Position numbers and translations under genes: made by a program. Below the pieces are notes generated by a model. The model saw only the letters and a program-made list of their open reading frames with translations. It was not told the DNA's origin and ran no database searches. A stretch of 64,000 bases of DNA from Symbiodinium natans (taxonomy: Eukaryota; Sar; Dinophyceae; Suessiales; Symbiodiniaceae). Positions within the stretch are counted from its first letter, which is position 1; every line of letters starts with the position of its first letter. This document shows, piece by piece, positions 40,967-50,577 of the stretch. Location of the stretch: positions 187,624 through 251,623 of the forward strand of contig CAJNDS010002460.1 in NCBI GenBank assembly GCA_905221605.1, read 5' to 3'.

Positions 40967-41710
40967 CCGCTCAAAGAACTTTGCCAAAAGCCTTGCCTAC
41001 ACTGCTCAGAAAAGCCTGCTTGGTCGCCACGCGCCTCGCGAAGGAAGTCGCAGCAGGTGTCATAGGCCTTGCGCAAGCCAGCACCAACCCTAAACTCTAA
41101 ACCCCAAACCCCAAACCCTAAACCCTACAACTTTGGTCGGTAGTTTGGGGCTAGGAGGAGGGCTGCTTCGGGCTTGGGCTGTGGGATGAGGGCGCAGAGC
41201 TTACTATTGTGTGTAAAACCCTAGAAGACCCTAGAAGACCCTATAACACCCTATAGAAACCCTTTACAACCCTAAGAACCCGATAAAGCCCACGTCCCAC
41301 AACAACAGCAGCAGTCGCAGGACCCCTTCGGTAGCTCAGATCGCCCCGGTTAATTACAAAAGCCGCTAAACCCTAAACCCTAAACCCTAAACCCTAAACC
41401 CCTAGACCCTAAACCCCTAAACCCTGACCTTCCTGAATTACCTTCCGCAACCAAGGATCCTGCTCTGACTTATGGGACCTGCGCGAACTCAGGCTGTGTG
41501 AGTTCTTGGAACATAGGGCTTGCTCCCAGGGCCCACGTATACAAGCAGCAGCTACTGTGGGGCCTTAAGTCGTGGTGGAGGCGGGTTTGGGGTTTAGGGT
41601 TTAGGGTTTAGGGTTTAGGGTTTAGGGTTTAGGGTTTAGGGTTTAGGGCTAGGGGTGGCCTTCGTGGCGCGGCGGAACAGCTCGGCCGACTCGGCAGAGG
41701 GGTTCTTATC
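40967..41710 (-). CDS. J-domain (DnaJ/Hsp40-like) protein candidate, four exons
   Basis: 41710-41660 (CTCAG|GAT to ACGAAG|GCC, GC donor) reads DKNPSAESAELFRRATK. This matches the region right after helix II of J-domains, HPDKNP...A...F...(N/S)xAYxVL, with the D of HPD as its first residue. Next come 41554-41479 (CCACAG|T to GCGCAG|GTCCCA), TWALGASPMFQELTQPEFAQ, and an 18-nt micro-exon 41459-41442 (GCAG|GATCCT to CGGAAG|GTAATT), DPWLRK. The last is 41089-40967 (TTTAG|GG to GAGCGG|GTAAGG), GAGLRKAYDTCCDFLREARG, then DQAGFSEQCRQGFW. J-proteins stimulate Hsp70 ATPase. The exon bearing HP was not found, and the phase between the first two exons does not fit, so an exon is missing or two genes are mixed. 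Confidence 0.55.
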
Positions 41711-41859
41711 CTGAGCTGCGCCCCGACACCCCTGGCCATTTCAGCTAACCTTAGTTTAGGGTTTGGGGTTTAGGGTTTAGGGTTTAGGGTTTAGGGATTA
41801 GGGATTAGGGATTACGGTTTAGGGTTCAGGGTTTAGGGCTAACTGAAGGAACACTCAAG

Positions 41860-41978
41860 CTGACCCTAAGGGTCCATGCACCTGATGATTGTATACTTGG
41901 GCCTCTGAAAGTCCTTATATAGGAAGTACTTTAAGGCCCAAGTGTTCCTTATTTAGGTACATGGACCCCTAGGGTCAG
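41860..41978 (+). mobile_element. MITE-like family B, copy 3 (best preserved)
   Basis: 119 bp with 22-bp terminal inverted repeats, CTGACCCTAAGGGTCCATGC at the left and GTACATGGACCCCTAGGGTC at the right. No coding capacity. Confidence 0.8.
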
Positions 41979-43105
41979 CATCTTATCCTGACGCCGAAGC
42001 CCTATAAACCCTATGGAACTGCGATGTAAACCAGGTTTGGGTTTGGCGCGTAGCCTCGGCGTTTAGGGATGGGAGGCATAAGGCTCAGGGCTTGAGAGGC
42101 TCTGAAAATATTCCTGAATATGATCCTCTTAAACCCGACGGGTTGTTTTACGATGAGCCACATGTCCAAAGACCCTAAACCCCAAAGCCCTAAACACCAA
42201 CAAGCTCCCAAACTCAAAGACCTAAGCCCGACAACCCCAAGAAACCCGAAAGGCCAGAAATACCTAAAAAAACTGAACCCCAAACCCCAAACCCTAAACC
42301 CTAAACACCCTTGCTCAGGCCCAGAGGCGGGATGGTATAGCAAAGCCAACCTTCACGCCCCGGGGTTTAGGGTGTAGGGTTTTGGGTTTGGGGTTTAGGG
42401 ATTAGGGGATTGTAGGGCAACCCTGAACCCTGAACCCTGAACCCTAAACCCTAAACCCTAAACCCTAAACCCTAACCCTAAACCCTAAGCCCTAAACCGC
42501 GAGGACAGCACCGCCTCGTTAACACCGACCTTAGCACCCACGTGTTGGGGCTTTGGGCCTACTGAAGCCATAAGACCCCAAGAACCGAAACCCCTAAACC
42601 GTTTGTTTAGGGTTTAGGGTTTAGGGTTTAGGGTTTAGGGTTTAGGGTTTAGGGTTTAGGGTTTAGGGTTTAGGGTTTAGGGTTTAGGGTTTAGGGTTTG
42701 ACCCACCCAAGCCCAAATGGAGAGCGACCCAAGCAAGCGAGTCTGACTCTAGAAACTAGGGTTTAGGATTCATGGTTGAGGGTGTTGGGACGCAGATTCT
42801 ACTCTTCACCCCTCAAAACGCCAGCCCGGCCTGCGATAGGACTTTTTCACCTCTGGCAGGGGCTGGCTTTTTTTCGGGGTGGGGGGGGGGAGGAGGGGAG
42901 GGGGATTTGTGGGTTGGATTTCCAAGGACCCTAAACCCTAAACCCTAAACCCTACACCCTAAACCCTAAACCCTAAACCGTTAGGGATTACCTAAAGCTG
43001 TCATGGAGAGATCCTCAAAAGGCACAAGATGTGGCCTATGGCTTTGCCCGGGACCAGATGGCCAGGCCTTGTAAGGCTTTAGGGTTTGCAGGATTCAGGT
43101 GATGA

Positions 43106-43168
43106 TACACATTGCCGCCCCCAAAATGATGAGGAAGACCGAGATCAGGGTCCAGGGTTAGCCTTAGG
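43106..43168 (-). CDS. Possible membrane-segment exon
   Basis: The minus frame reads TLISVFLIILGAAMCIIT-stop, a good transmembrane helix. The plus strand is also open but acidic (GDDTHCRPQNDEEDRDQG). Undecided. Confidence 0.25.
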
Positions 43169-43177
43169 GTTAGGCTT

Positions 43178-43340
43178 GGGGAGCCCTCTCAGTTTTCGTA
43201 CATGGGCATCGGCCAGGGTCTTTTATGCTTGCGTCTTCTGCTGGTCCCAAGCTTTTTGGGACTAAGCTCAAAGCCTCGAAACCCGACGACCATAACCTCA
43301 AGCCATCTGGACTTAGCGACTCAGAGCATCGGTAAACCTT
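43178..43340. CDS. Island open in two plus frames and one minus frame
   Basis: Plus: KLFGTKLKASKPDDHNLKPS, ending at GCATCG|GTAAAC, or FSYMGIGQGLLCLRLLLVPS. Minus (43170-43358, ATG start): CSESLSPDGLRLWSSGFEAL. It is probably coding on one strand, but cannot be resolved by eye. Confidence 0.3.
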
Positions 43341-43577
43341 AAACCCCAAAACCCCCAAGCACTAATACCCTAAAAACAAACTGGTTTCCTTGCGGTTCTA
43401 TGTTTTCTTTGGGACTGCTAGAGTTTTAGGGCTTTGGGGCGTTTAGGGTTTTAAGGGCTGTTAAGGTGGTCTTTTGAGAAAACACCAAGCGCCTAAACCC
43501 TGAACCCTAAACCCTAAAACCTAAAAACCGCAGACCCTGAACCCTAAACCCCGAAGCCTAAGGCCTGAACCACAAAC

Positions 43578-43646
43578 CGCAGATTCGTCGGCCTGCTCCT
43601 CCTGTGCATCTGGCTGCAACTCGAGCTGGCGGAATGCCGCCACGAC
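43578..43646 (-). CDS. Exon candidate, acidic helix
   Basis: TTCCCATCCCAG|GTC to TCTGCG|GTTTGT, exactly 23 codons, phase 0/0, reading VVAAFRQLELQPDAQEEQAD, then ESA. The opposite strand is open with a Leu-rich complement, the usual shadow of a Glu/Gln-rich helix. Confidence 0.6.
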
Positions 43647-43800
43647 CTGGGATGGGAAAATTCAGGAGCTTTTGGAGTTCTGCTTCTTAGTAGGGAATGC
43701 AGGGAATCCCTAAACCCTAAACCCTAAACCCTAAACCCTAAACCCTAAACCCTAAACCCTAGACCCTAAACCCTGAACCTCTCATTCCCTTGCTCCTTAC

Positions 43801-43855
43801 TCAGAGCCGTAGGCTTTGGGGATCGCCGGCACGGGCAGCCCGCCAGGGTGGTGGC
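43801..43855 (-). CDS. Exon candidate, Pro-rich
   Basis: CGATAG|GC to CTCTGA|GTAAGG reads HHPGGLPVPAIPKAYGS. It is the same strand as 43578-43646 and the J-domain exons. Confidence 0.5.
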
Positions 43856-44045
43856 CTATCGGGTTTAGGGTTTAGGGTTTGGGGGTTTGGGGTTAAGGGT
43901 TAAGGGGGAATTTGGGGTCCGCCGACCCTGGCGGCGTGTTGGATGGGAAAAGGAGGTGAAAACGGCATAAACTCACGGACCATAGGCGGTTTCGCACAGG
44001 ACATAGGGGTGTTTGGGGAAAAACCACCCCAACCCCCGCCCCTAC

Positions 44046-44169
44046 TCCCCCCCTCCCCCCCCCTCCCCCCCCCTACCCCCCCCCCCCCACCCCCCCCCCT
44101 ACCCCCCCCCCCCCCCCCCCTACCCCCCCCCCCCACACCCCCCCCCAAACCCCCTACCCCCCCCCCCCT
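44046..44169. repeat. Poly-C tract with periodic T/A
   Basis: C-runs of 8-19 separated by T, TA or A. The reverse strand is G-rich and could form quadruplexes. The P-rich and G-rich open frames across it (43900-44237) are artefacts. Confidence 0.95.
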
Positions 44170-44811
44170 TGGCATCCTTTGACCTCACGAACGCGTTTAA
44201 ACCTTTCAACTATGCTCCAGCGGGGTCGGCGGCTTGAGCCGGAGGCTCTTAAATTTGGGGTTTGGGGTTTGGGGTTTGGGGTTTGGGGTTTGGGGTTCGG
44301 GGTTTAGGGTTTAGGGTTTAGGGTTTAGGGTTTAGGGTTTAGGGTTTAGGGTTTAGGGTTTAGGGTGAAACCCTTCATGGAAACACTTACTACATCCTAA
44401 GCAACGACAGCCGACTGCTTACTAAACCCTAAACCCTGAACCCTAACCCTGAACCCTAAAACCTAAACCCTTAACGTTAAACCCTAAACCCTAAACCCTC
44501 TAAAGCATAAACCCTATAAACCCTAAACCCTATAAACTATAAACCCTAAACCCTAAAAAACCCTAAACCCTAAAAACTAAACCCTAAACCCTAAACCCTA
44601 AACCCCAAGCCCCTGACCCCCTGCCTCCGCTGGCACCACAGGCTTCGGCGCGGGCGGGGGCATTCGCGGCTTTGAGGGCTGACCAGCCCCTGCAGCGGAC
44701 AGGTTTAGGGTTTAGGGTTTAGGGTTTAGGGTTTCCGGGTTTAGGGTTTAGGGTTTAGGGTCTAGGGTCCAGGGTCTAGGGCTTAGGGTTTATATAGGGT
44801 TTAGGGTTTCC

Positions 44812-44920
44812 AATGCCCCTGCAGCAGTAGCACCTTCGTTCTTGAGCTCCATTCCGGATGGGGCTATGTGCTGAAGAGCCAAGGCGTTTGCGTCTCTGGA
44901 GCTTGCGCCGTGGCCATTAG
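44812..44920 (-). CDS. Exon-like island
   Basis: The minus frame reads NGHGASSRDANALALQHIAP, then SGMELKNEGATAAGALET, between arrays. A possible 3' splice site is GCTCCAG|A and a donor is CGAAG|GTGCTA. Confidence 0.5.
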
Positions 44921-45164
44921 GGTTTAGGGTTTAGGGTTCAGGGTTTAAAATCTGCCCCAGAAGCCCAAAACTCCCCAAACCCTCCAAACCCTCTAAACCC
45001 TGTAAACCCTTTAAACCCTCTTAACCCCCTAACCCCTCTAAACCCTCTACTGAACCCTCGAAACCCTAAACCCTAAACCCTGAACCCTGAACCCTAAAAC
45101 CTAAACCCTAAACCCTAAACCCTAAAACCTATAACCCTCAATGCTTGGAATCCTCCTCCCCACC

Positions 45165-45230
45165 TCCAGGAGGCGGTCGAGGCATCTCGCTCCGCTGCGC
45201 AACCCCCTGAGCCTCATTCGCGCTAGATTG
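45165..45230. CDS. Island with good splice sites on both strands
   Basis: Plus: CTCCCCACCTCCAG|GAG gives EAVEASRSAAQPPEPHSR-stop. Minus: GGCTCAG|GGGGTTGC to CTGGAG|GTGGGG gives VAQRSEMPRPPPGG. One is likely real. The strand is undecided. Confidence 0.35.
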
Positions 45231-45499
45231 CGGTTTAGGGTTTAGGGTTTAGGGTTAGGGTTTAGGGTTTAGGGCTTAGAGCCTAGGGTTTAGGGTTTAG
45301 AGCTTAGGGTTTAGGGTTTGGGGTTTCGGGCTTAGGGCCCAGATGTCAAATCTGTTTCGAGGGATCAGGGCTAGCTGTCGGAAAGCCATCCAGCCGAGCG
45401 ATCGACAAGCGTGGCTAGGGCCCCTAAACCCTAAACCCTAAACCCGAAACCCTAAACCCTAACCCGAAACCCTAAACCCTAAACCCTAAACCCTAAACG

Positions 45500-45640
45500 G
45501 GCTACCTAGAATTCGAGAGGCCTCAGGAACAAGAAGCCCACTGTGTCCACCACCCGAAACCCTCTGCAGACGCATTTCTAGCCTTACGATTACAATACGC
45601 GAACACGATCCAACATAGCCTCTTTACCCTAAGCCCCTAA
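45500..45640 (+). CDS. Exon-like open island
   Basis: Reads GYLEFERPQEQEAHCVHHPK, then PSADAFLALRLQYANTIQHS, for 46 codons to a stop in CCCCTAA. Another plus frame is also open. Confidence 0.4.
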   Translation, partial: GYLEFERPQEQEAHCVHHPKPSADAFLALRLQYANTIQHSLFTLSP

Positions 45641-45837
45641 GCCCCTATAAACCCTAAACCCCTACACCCTAAATCCCCCAAAACCCTCTAAAGCCCCAAA
45701 TCAAGCTACCGAGGCTCATAAACAAGCAAAGACAAGTTTTTATCGCGGCCCAAGTAGCCCGCAGGTTTGCGCGGAGTGCCTGTGCGAAGTGCTCTGGGCT
45801 GAAACTTGTACCAGCTCTTCGTCGGGAGACACCCTAA

Positions 45838-45941
45838 ATTGGGATGTTCCCCCTTTATACGAACAGCCCCTGAATAGGGATTTCAGTACACCCCAAATAT
45901 AATCCTTATTACGGACTGGTAGTATAAGTGGGATCCCAAAC
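45838..45941 (+). mobile_element. MITE-like family C, copy 2
   Basis: Left ATTGGGATGTTCCCCCTTTA pairs with right TATAAGTGGGATCCCAAAC. The inner motif TTATTACGGACTGGTAGTAT is shared. Confidence 0.7.
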
Positions 45942-46150
45942 CGTATACCTTATTGAAGGGCCCATTTGTCGGATGCAGAGGGTCCTTCCTGGAGTGCCCA
46001 ACCTCAGGAGCATCCCTACAGGGTCCCTGGAGTGGCCAACCCTTGAGTATCCCAACAACCAAAGTATCCCCAAAGACTCCCTGGAGTGCCCAACCCCAGA
46101 GTCTGCCGGGCCACAAACTCCAAACCTGGAGGGTGGGGAGTGTTGAGGCA
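45940..46150 (+). repeat. Degenerate tandem repeat with open frames
   Basis: TCCCTGGAGTG(C/G)CCAACCC recurs three times at 45-60 bp spacing. Frames are open on both strands (plus SIPTGSLEWPTLEYPN, minus RVGHSRDPVGMLLRLG). Confidence 0.55.
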
Positions 46151-46440
46151 ACTGTTGGGCTGGGGCTTGGGGTTTGTAGGCGGTTGGGGGCTTTTGAGGC
46201 TTCATTACGCTTTACAGGTTTTAGGGTTGCAGGCCGGTGGTGTCGCTCGGCTTAGGTATTTAGGATCTAGGGACACAAAAATGCACCAAAGCCAATCCCC
46301 TAAACCCTGACACGCCCCGCAAAAAGCCCTAAAAACCCTCACAACCCTCCACCCTAAACCCTCAACCCTGAACCCTAAACCCTTAACCCTAAACCCTAAA
46401 CCCTAAACCCTAAACACGAAACCCAAAGAAACCCTCGGAA

Positions 46441-46521
46441 GCAAAAGCTCTGCGTGGCCTGGGACCCATCGCCGCTGTGGACAGCTTTAGCATAGCCTGT
46501 TGGGATGGTCTTCGGGTTTAG
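46441..46521 (+). CDS. Exon-like island
   Basis: Reads AKALRGLGPIAAVDSFSIAC, then WDGLR, ending at a TTTAGGG array whose first unit gives a G|GTTTAG donor. It is followed after one array by the strong terminal exon at 46564. Confidence 0.45.
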   Translation, partial: AKALRGLGPIAAVDSFSIACWDGLRV

Positions 46522-46563
46522 GGTTTAGGGTTTAGGGTTTAGGGCTTGGGGTTCGCTTTGCAG

Positions 46564-46668
46564 GGTTATGGAGAGGGGAATGCCGTTGCTGAGGCGACAT
46601 GCTGTACCCAATCTTCTAGCATGTGGAGTAAGAACGACTGGAGGAAGTTCGAGGCTTCAGAGCCTTGA
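46564..46668 (+). CDS. Probable terminal exon
   Basis: GGTTCGCTTTGCAG|GGT reads GYGEGNAVAEATCCTQSSSM, then WSKNDWRKFEASEP and TGA. Excellent 3' splice site. Unknown family. Confidence 0.6.
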   Translation, partial: GYGEGNAVAEATCCTQSSSMWSKNDWRKFEASEP

Positions 46669-46773
46669 AAGGCAAGCCTCCCACAGGAGGTCTGTTAGTT
46701 TAGGTTTTACGGCTTAGGGGTTTTACAGGGTTTTCAGGGTTTGTGGGTTTTTATTGGTTTAGGGTTTACGTCC

Positions 46774-46839
46774 AATGTTGAGCCTGTCATCGTGCACATT
46801 GATTTCGAAGGATATTGCAATGATGGAATGAAACCCTAA
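46774..46839 (+). CDS. Exon-like island with IDFExxC motif (DEDDh exonuclease-like?)
   Basis: Reads NVEPVIVHIDFEGYCNDGMK to a stop in CCCTAA. IDFE-x-x-C-x-x-G resembles motif I of ERI1-type 3'-5' exonucleases (IDFEATC..G). A PI-kinase HIDF motif is the alternative reading. Single-motif evidence only. Confidence 0.4.
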   Translation, partial: NVEPVIVHIDFEGYCNDGMKP

Positions 46840-46945
46840 ACCCTAAACCCTAAACCCTAAACCCTGAACCCTAAACCCTAAACCCTAAACCCTAAACCCT
46901 CAACCCTAAACCCTAAACCCTAAACCTACTCCACTCCCTTTGCAG

Positions 46946-47101
46946 TTGCTTTGCTCTGTCGGCTTTGCTCTCTGGGACCATGACGCGGGTGAACATTTTC
47001 TTTGCCAAGAAATGCTCTCTTCTATCTCTCTCTCCCTCCCTCTCCATCTGTCCCTCTTACATGGAGACTCACAATTGAGATGGCCATGCTTCCAACTATA
47101 A
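46946..47101 (+). CDS. Exon candidate
   Basis: ACTCCCTTTGCAG|TTG reads LLCSVGFALWDHDAGEHFLC, then QEMLSS and a CT-rich Ser/Leu stretch, ending TAA. The overlapping ATG frame (47002-47262) is an alternative. Confidence 0.4.
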   Translation: MLCSVGFALWDHDAGEHFLCQEMLSSISLSLPLHLSLLHGDSQLRWPCFQL

Positions 47102-47454
47102 ATTATAATAAGCTACGGTCCCTGCTGTCGTTGGAAGGACTGAAATACTGCCATTTTTTAGGAAGGCTGTCGCTGTCAAATGCACCCAACAAAAAGAACC
47201 CCTTTCATGCAACCCAGACCGACCCTGCTGCCTGTTCCGGCAGGTTTAGGGTTAAGGGTTAAGGGTTTAGGGTTTAGGGTTTAGGGTTAAGAGTTTAGGG
47301 TTTAGGGTTTAGGGTTCAGGTTCAGGGTTTAGGGTTGAGGGCCCATAGTTACACCCTAAGGTACGTTCAGTATGCCTGGCAGTGAGACAGGAGCCTGCTG
47401 AGGGCTGCTGGCGAGGGGGCGGTGGCTTTGGGACCTCCTGTCCGGAGCATGCAG

Positions 47455-47633
47455 GGTTTAGGGTTTAGGGTTTAGGGTTTAGGGTTTAGGGTTTAGGGTT
47501 TAGGGTTTAGGGTTTAGGGTTTAGGGTTTAGGGTTTAGGGTTTAGGGTTTAGGGTTTAGGTTTTAGGGTTTAGGGTTTGGGGTTTAGGGTTTAGGGTTTA
47601 GGCTCTAGGGTTTAGGGTTTAGAATCTTCAGGG
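47455..47633 (+). repeat. Long interstitial TTTAGGG array
   Basis: About 24 TTTAGGG units, degenerating toward the 3' side. It lies between plus-strand exon-like islands. Confidence 0.95.
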
Positions 47634-47693
47634 TTTTGGGAATTTAGGGTTTCCGGCCTAGTGCTGAGGGGTTTACGGTTCAGGGTAAGGGTT

Positions 47694-47870
47694 TCGAACA
47701 ATAACAACGAAACAGACCGACGCCTCTCCAGCAAAGAAGCAGTGCGAGTCGAAGAGGTACACGTAGCTTCCCCTCCCTCCCTCCCTGGACCATTGCACCA
47801 TAAGCCAACTACTGGTAGCCTAGACTACATCCTATCGCCTCAAGGACTTAGCACTTGCACCCTAAAATCG
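47694..47870 (+). CDS. Exon-like open frame
   Basis: Reads NNNNETDRRLSSKEAVRVEE, with GAAGAG|GTACAC as a good donor. Alternatively it continues VHVASPPSLPGPLHHKPTTG to the CCCTAA array. Confidence 0.5.
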
Positions 47871-48091
47871 AACCCTAACCCTAAACCCTAAAGCCTGAAC
47901 CTTAAACCCTAAACCCTAAGCCCTAAGCAGCAAGCCGAAAGCCCTAAACCCTAAACCCTAAGCCCCTAAGCCCTCAACCCTAAGCCCTAAACCCGAAACC
48001 CTAAACCCCAAACCCTAAACCCTAAACACTACCCTAAACCCTAAGCCCTAAGCCCTAAGCCCTCAGCCCGAAGCCTACTTAGCACTTGCAG

Positions 48092-48164
48092 GTCCTGCTT
48101 TGTCGCCGATGGCTCCTCCTTCGCCCAGGCCGACGTTCGCTCTTTGGCGAAGATGTTTCCTTAG
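48092..48164 (+). CDS. Probable terminal exon
   Basis: CACTTGCAG|G, then SCFVADGSSFAQADVRSLAK, MFP and TAG. AG|G context. Unknown family. Confidence 0.55.
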
Positions 48165-48710
48165 GGGTTTAGGGTTTAGGGTTTAGGGAAAAGTTCTGAA
48201 GCCTAATCGCGGTTTTGAGCGCAGACCTGTTGACTAGACTAGGTGTTTGTTTAGGACACACGGCAGTATTCTTGTGATTCACGGGTACTAAGCCCCATGA
48301 CCCATGCCCCGAAACCCTAAACCCTATGACCCTGTGATCCGAAAAAAACCCTAAACCCTAAACCCTAAACCCTTGAGTAGCTTGATCGCAACTAGAATCA
48401 CGACGATTCGTCTATATGGATGTATTGACTCTGGGATAATGAGATACTATGAAAGAGAGAAAGCTCTTGAGTCCTGAAACCATGATGAGCCAAAACCCTA
48501 AACCCTAAACCCTAACTTACCCGAAATTTGGTTCTTAGGGTTTCGGGCAGCCCTATGAACTCCTTAAACCTTTCACTCAAGCCCTGGGCAGCTACAGGAA
48601 TCGAAGATGATTATGACAGGCTCCTATATCGAAAGGGCTACATGTGGCGATGTAAAGTAGCTGAACCCTAAACCCTAAACCCTAAACCCTAAACCCTAAA
48701 CCCTAAACCC

Positions 48711-49024
48711 TGTTCTGATCTGGAGTGGGATATTGTCAACGTTGTGGGGCCCTACGAGCCCATACTCCAATTCAACATCCAAGCCAAGGTTTAGGGTTTA
48801 GGGTTTAGGGTTTAGGGTTTAGGGTTTAGGGTTTAGGGTTTAGGGTTTAGGGTTTAGGGTTTAGGGTTTAGGGTTTAGGGTTTAGGGTTTAGGGTTTAGA
48901 AGTGTGGGGTTTAGATTTTCAGGGTTTGGGGGAGGGGTTCCGTGCCAACCCAAAACCCGCAACCGCAATTCAACACCCTCCCCTCACCGGAATGAATCGT
49001 TGTTGTAAGGTTCTTGAACCGTGA
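48711..49024 (+). CDS. Two-exon gene end with a telomeric array as intron
   Basis: 48711-48788 reads CSDLEWDIVNVVGPYEPILQ, then FNIQAK, and ends GCCAAG|GTTTAG, where the intron begins as the first unit of a ~16-copy TTTAGGG array. The intron ends TTAGATTTTCAG at 48922. 48923-49024 reads GLGEGFRANPKPATAIQHPP, then LTGMNRCCKVLEP and TGA. Both exons are phase 0 at the junction. Unknown product. Confidence 0.6.
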
Positions 49025-49208
49025 TTGCAAATAAAACCCTGAATCCTAAACCCTAAACTCTCAACCCTAAACAAGAAGCCCTAAACCCCCCTAAACCCTA
49101 AACCCTAAACCCTACACCCGCAACCCTGAACCCTAAACCCTAAACCCTAAACCCTGAACCCTAAACCCTAAACCCTAAAACTTAAGCCCATCCTCCCACA
49201 CGCTTCAG

Positions 49209-49287
49209 CCAGGAAGTCCGTGGCGGGACCCGCCGGATGAGCCGCCAAAGGAAGATTCAAACAGGCGCCGTCTCAGTTCCTGCTGGG
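49209..49287 (+). CDS. Exon candidate
   Basis: ACGCTTCAG|CCA reads PGSPWRDPPDEPPKEDSNRR, then RLSSCWG, ending in G|GTTTAG of a TTTAGGG array. Confidence 0.5.
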
Positions 49288-49357
49288 GTTTAGGGTTTAG
49301 GGTTTAGGGCTTAGGGCTTAGGGTTTAGGGTTTAGGGTTTAGGGTTTAGGGTTTAGG

Positions 49358-49410
49358 GTTTAGACCCAACAAAAAGGGAGGAATAAGGACCGACTCTGAG
49401 TCCCAGCTTA
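49358..49410 (+). mobile_element. MITE-like family A, right-end fragment abutting a telomeric array
   Basis: AAAAAGGGAGGAATAAGGAC, then CGACTCTGAGTCCCAGCTT, equals the right half of the family. The left half is replaced by the TTTAGGG array that ends at 49362. Confidence 0.6.
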
Positions 49411-49487
49411 GGGTTTAGGGTTTAGGGTTTAGGGTTTAGGGTTTAGGGCTTAGGGTTCAGAAGCTCATCGCTTAACTGGGGTCTTAG

Positions 49488-49536
49488 GCTTGGGGCCGGA
49501 GGCTGAACCACACATCCTGAAGTATGGCACCCTAAA
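49488..49536 (+). CDS. Short exon-like island
   Basis: GTCTTAG|GC, then LGPEAEPHILKYGT, into a CCCTAAA array. Confidence 0.35.
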
Positions 49537-50154
49537 CCCTAAACCCTGAACCCAGAGTCCCAAGCTTCAGACACGCCAAGGCCTCTAAAGCCTTGAGGGC
49601 TTAGGACCCTTAACCACAAAACTGATCCCTACCCGTCAGGGTTTAGGGTTTAGGGTTTAGGGTTCAGGGTTCAGGGTTCACGGTTTAGGGTTTAGGGCTT
49701 AGGGCTTAGTGTCAGAAACACAAAAAGTGGTACACATCTGGCCAGCAGAAGACTACGGTTCATTCGGGGGTTGATCGGGGTTGGTGTCTGGGCTTGTGGC
49801 ATGTCGGGCTTGTGGCTGGGATCTTGAGCCGGGTTTTAGGAAACCCTAAACCCTAAACCCTAAACCCTAAACCCTGAACCCCAAGTGGGTTTCGGGTTGA
49901 GGGGGTTAGGCTTTGAGACCACCGAGCCTCTTGGCCGCCGTTTTGAGAAAGGTTTCGGGAGATGCAGAGCTCCTGGGACAGCTGAGGGTTTAGGGTTTAG
50001 GGTTTAGGGTCTAGGGTTTCGGGTCTAGGGTTTAGGGTCTAGGGTTTAGGGGTTGGGCATGTAGGGGGCTCTAGTTCGGGCTGTCTACCGGGGTTGCCGT
50101 TTTACGGAACTGAACATCAGATGCCATAATATGGATGTGGTCTAACACCCTCAG

Positions 50155-50577
50155 CCGCGAGCGCAAAGTTTCTGAACCAGATCCTGGGATGAAAGGGGGT
50201 TGGAGGCTGTTGTTGGGCAGTCCTAAACCCCAACACCTAGACCCTAGACCCTAAACCCTAAACCCTATACCCAACCCTAAACCCCGCACCCCAAGCCAAC
50301 GACGGCCATCAAAGTGTCAGTGCCCGTAGAGGTCGTGAAGCACAACGGCTTTACAAAAGCGCAACTACACAGGGTTGCCATTAACGGACAAGCCAGGGGA
50401 TCGAGACTCTGAATGCCTCCGGCTCTTGACGTGCCAGCACGGACGAACCAAGCCAATGATAGTTCCTAAAACCCTAAACCCTAAACCCTAAACCCTCCTA
50501 CCTGGCTCCGTCGCCTTGAGGGAGATCACGTCCAGGCACTTCCAAACGAAGACCTGGCTTCGGGACTTGGGGTTTAG
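50155..50577 (+). CDS. Cluster of plus-strand exon candidates
   Basis: 50155-50223 (CACCCTCAG|C) reads RERKVSEPDPGMKGGWRLLL. 50286-50384 reads APQANDGHQSVSARRGREAQ, then RLYKSATTQGCH-stop. 50384-50472 reads PGDRDSECLRLLTCQHGRTK, then PMIVPK. 50494-50577 reads PPTWLRRLEGDHVQALPNED, then LASGLG|GTTTAG. No family is recognised. The exon chain is unproven. Confidence 0.45.

Noticed and set aside
43900-44237. Gly-rich and Pro-rich ORFs
   Set aside because: Poly-C/poly-G tract.
44640-44702. Exon call
   Set aside because: Both strands have good splice sites and protein-like frames, so the strand could not be chosen.
45340-45420. Start exon MSNLFRGIRASCRKAI
   Set aside because: The opposite strand is open and equally protein-like. 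The ATG context gives no support.
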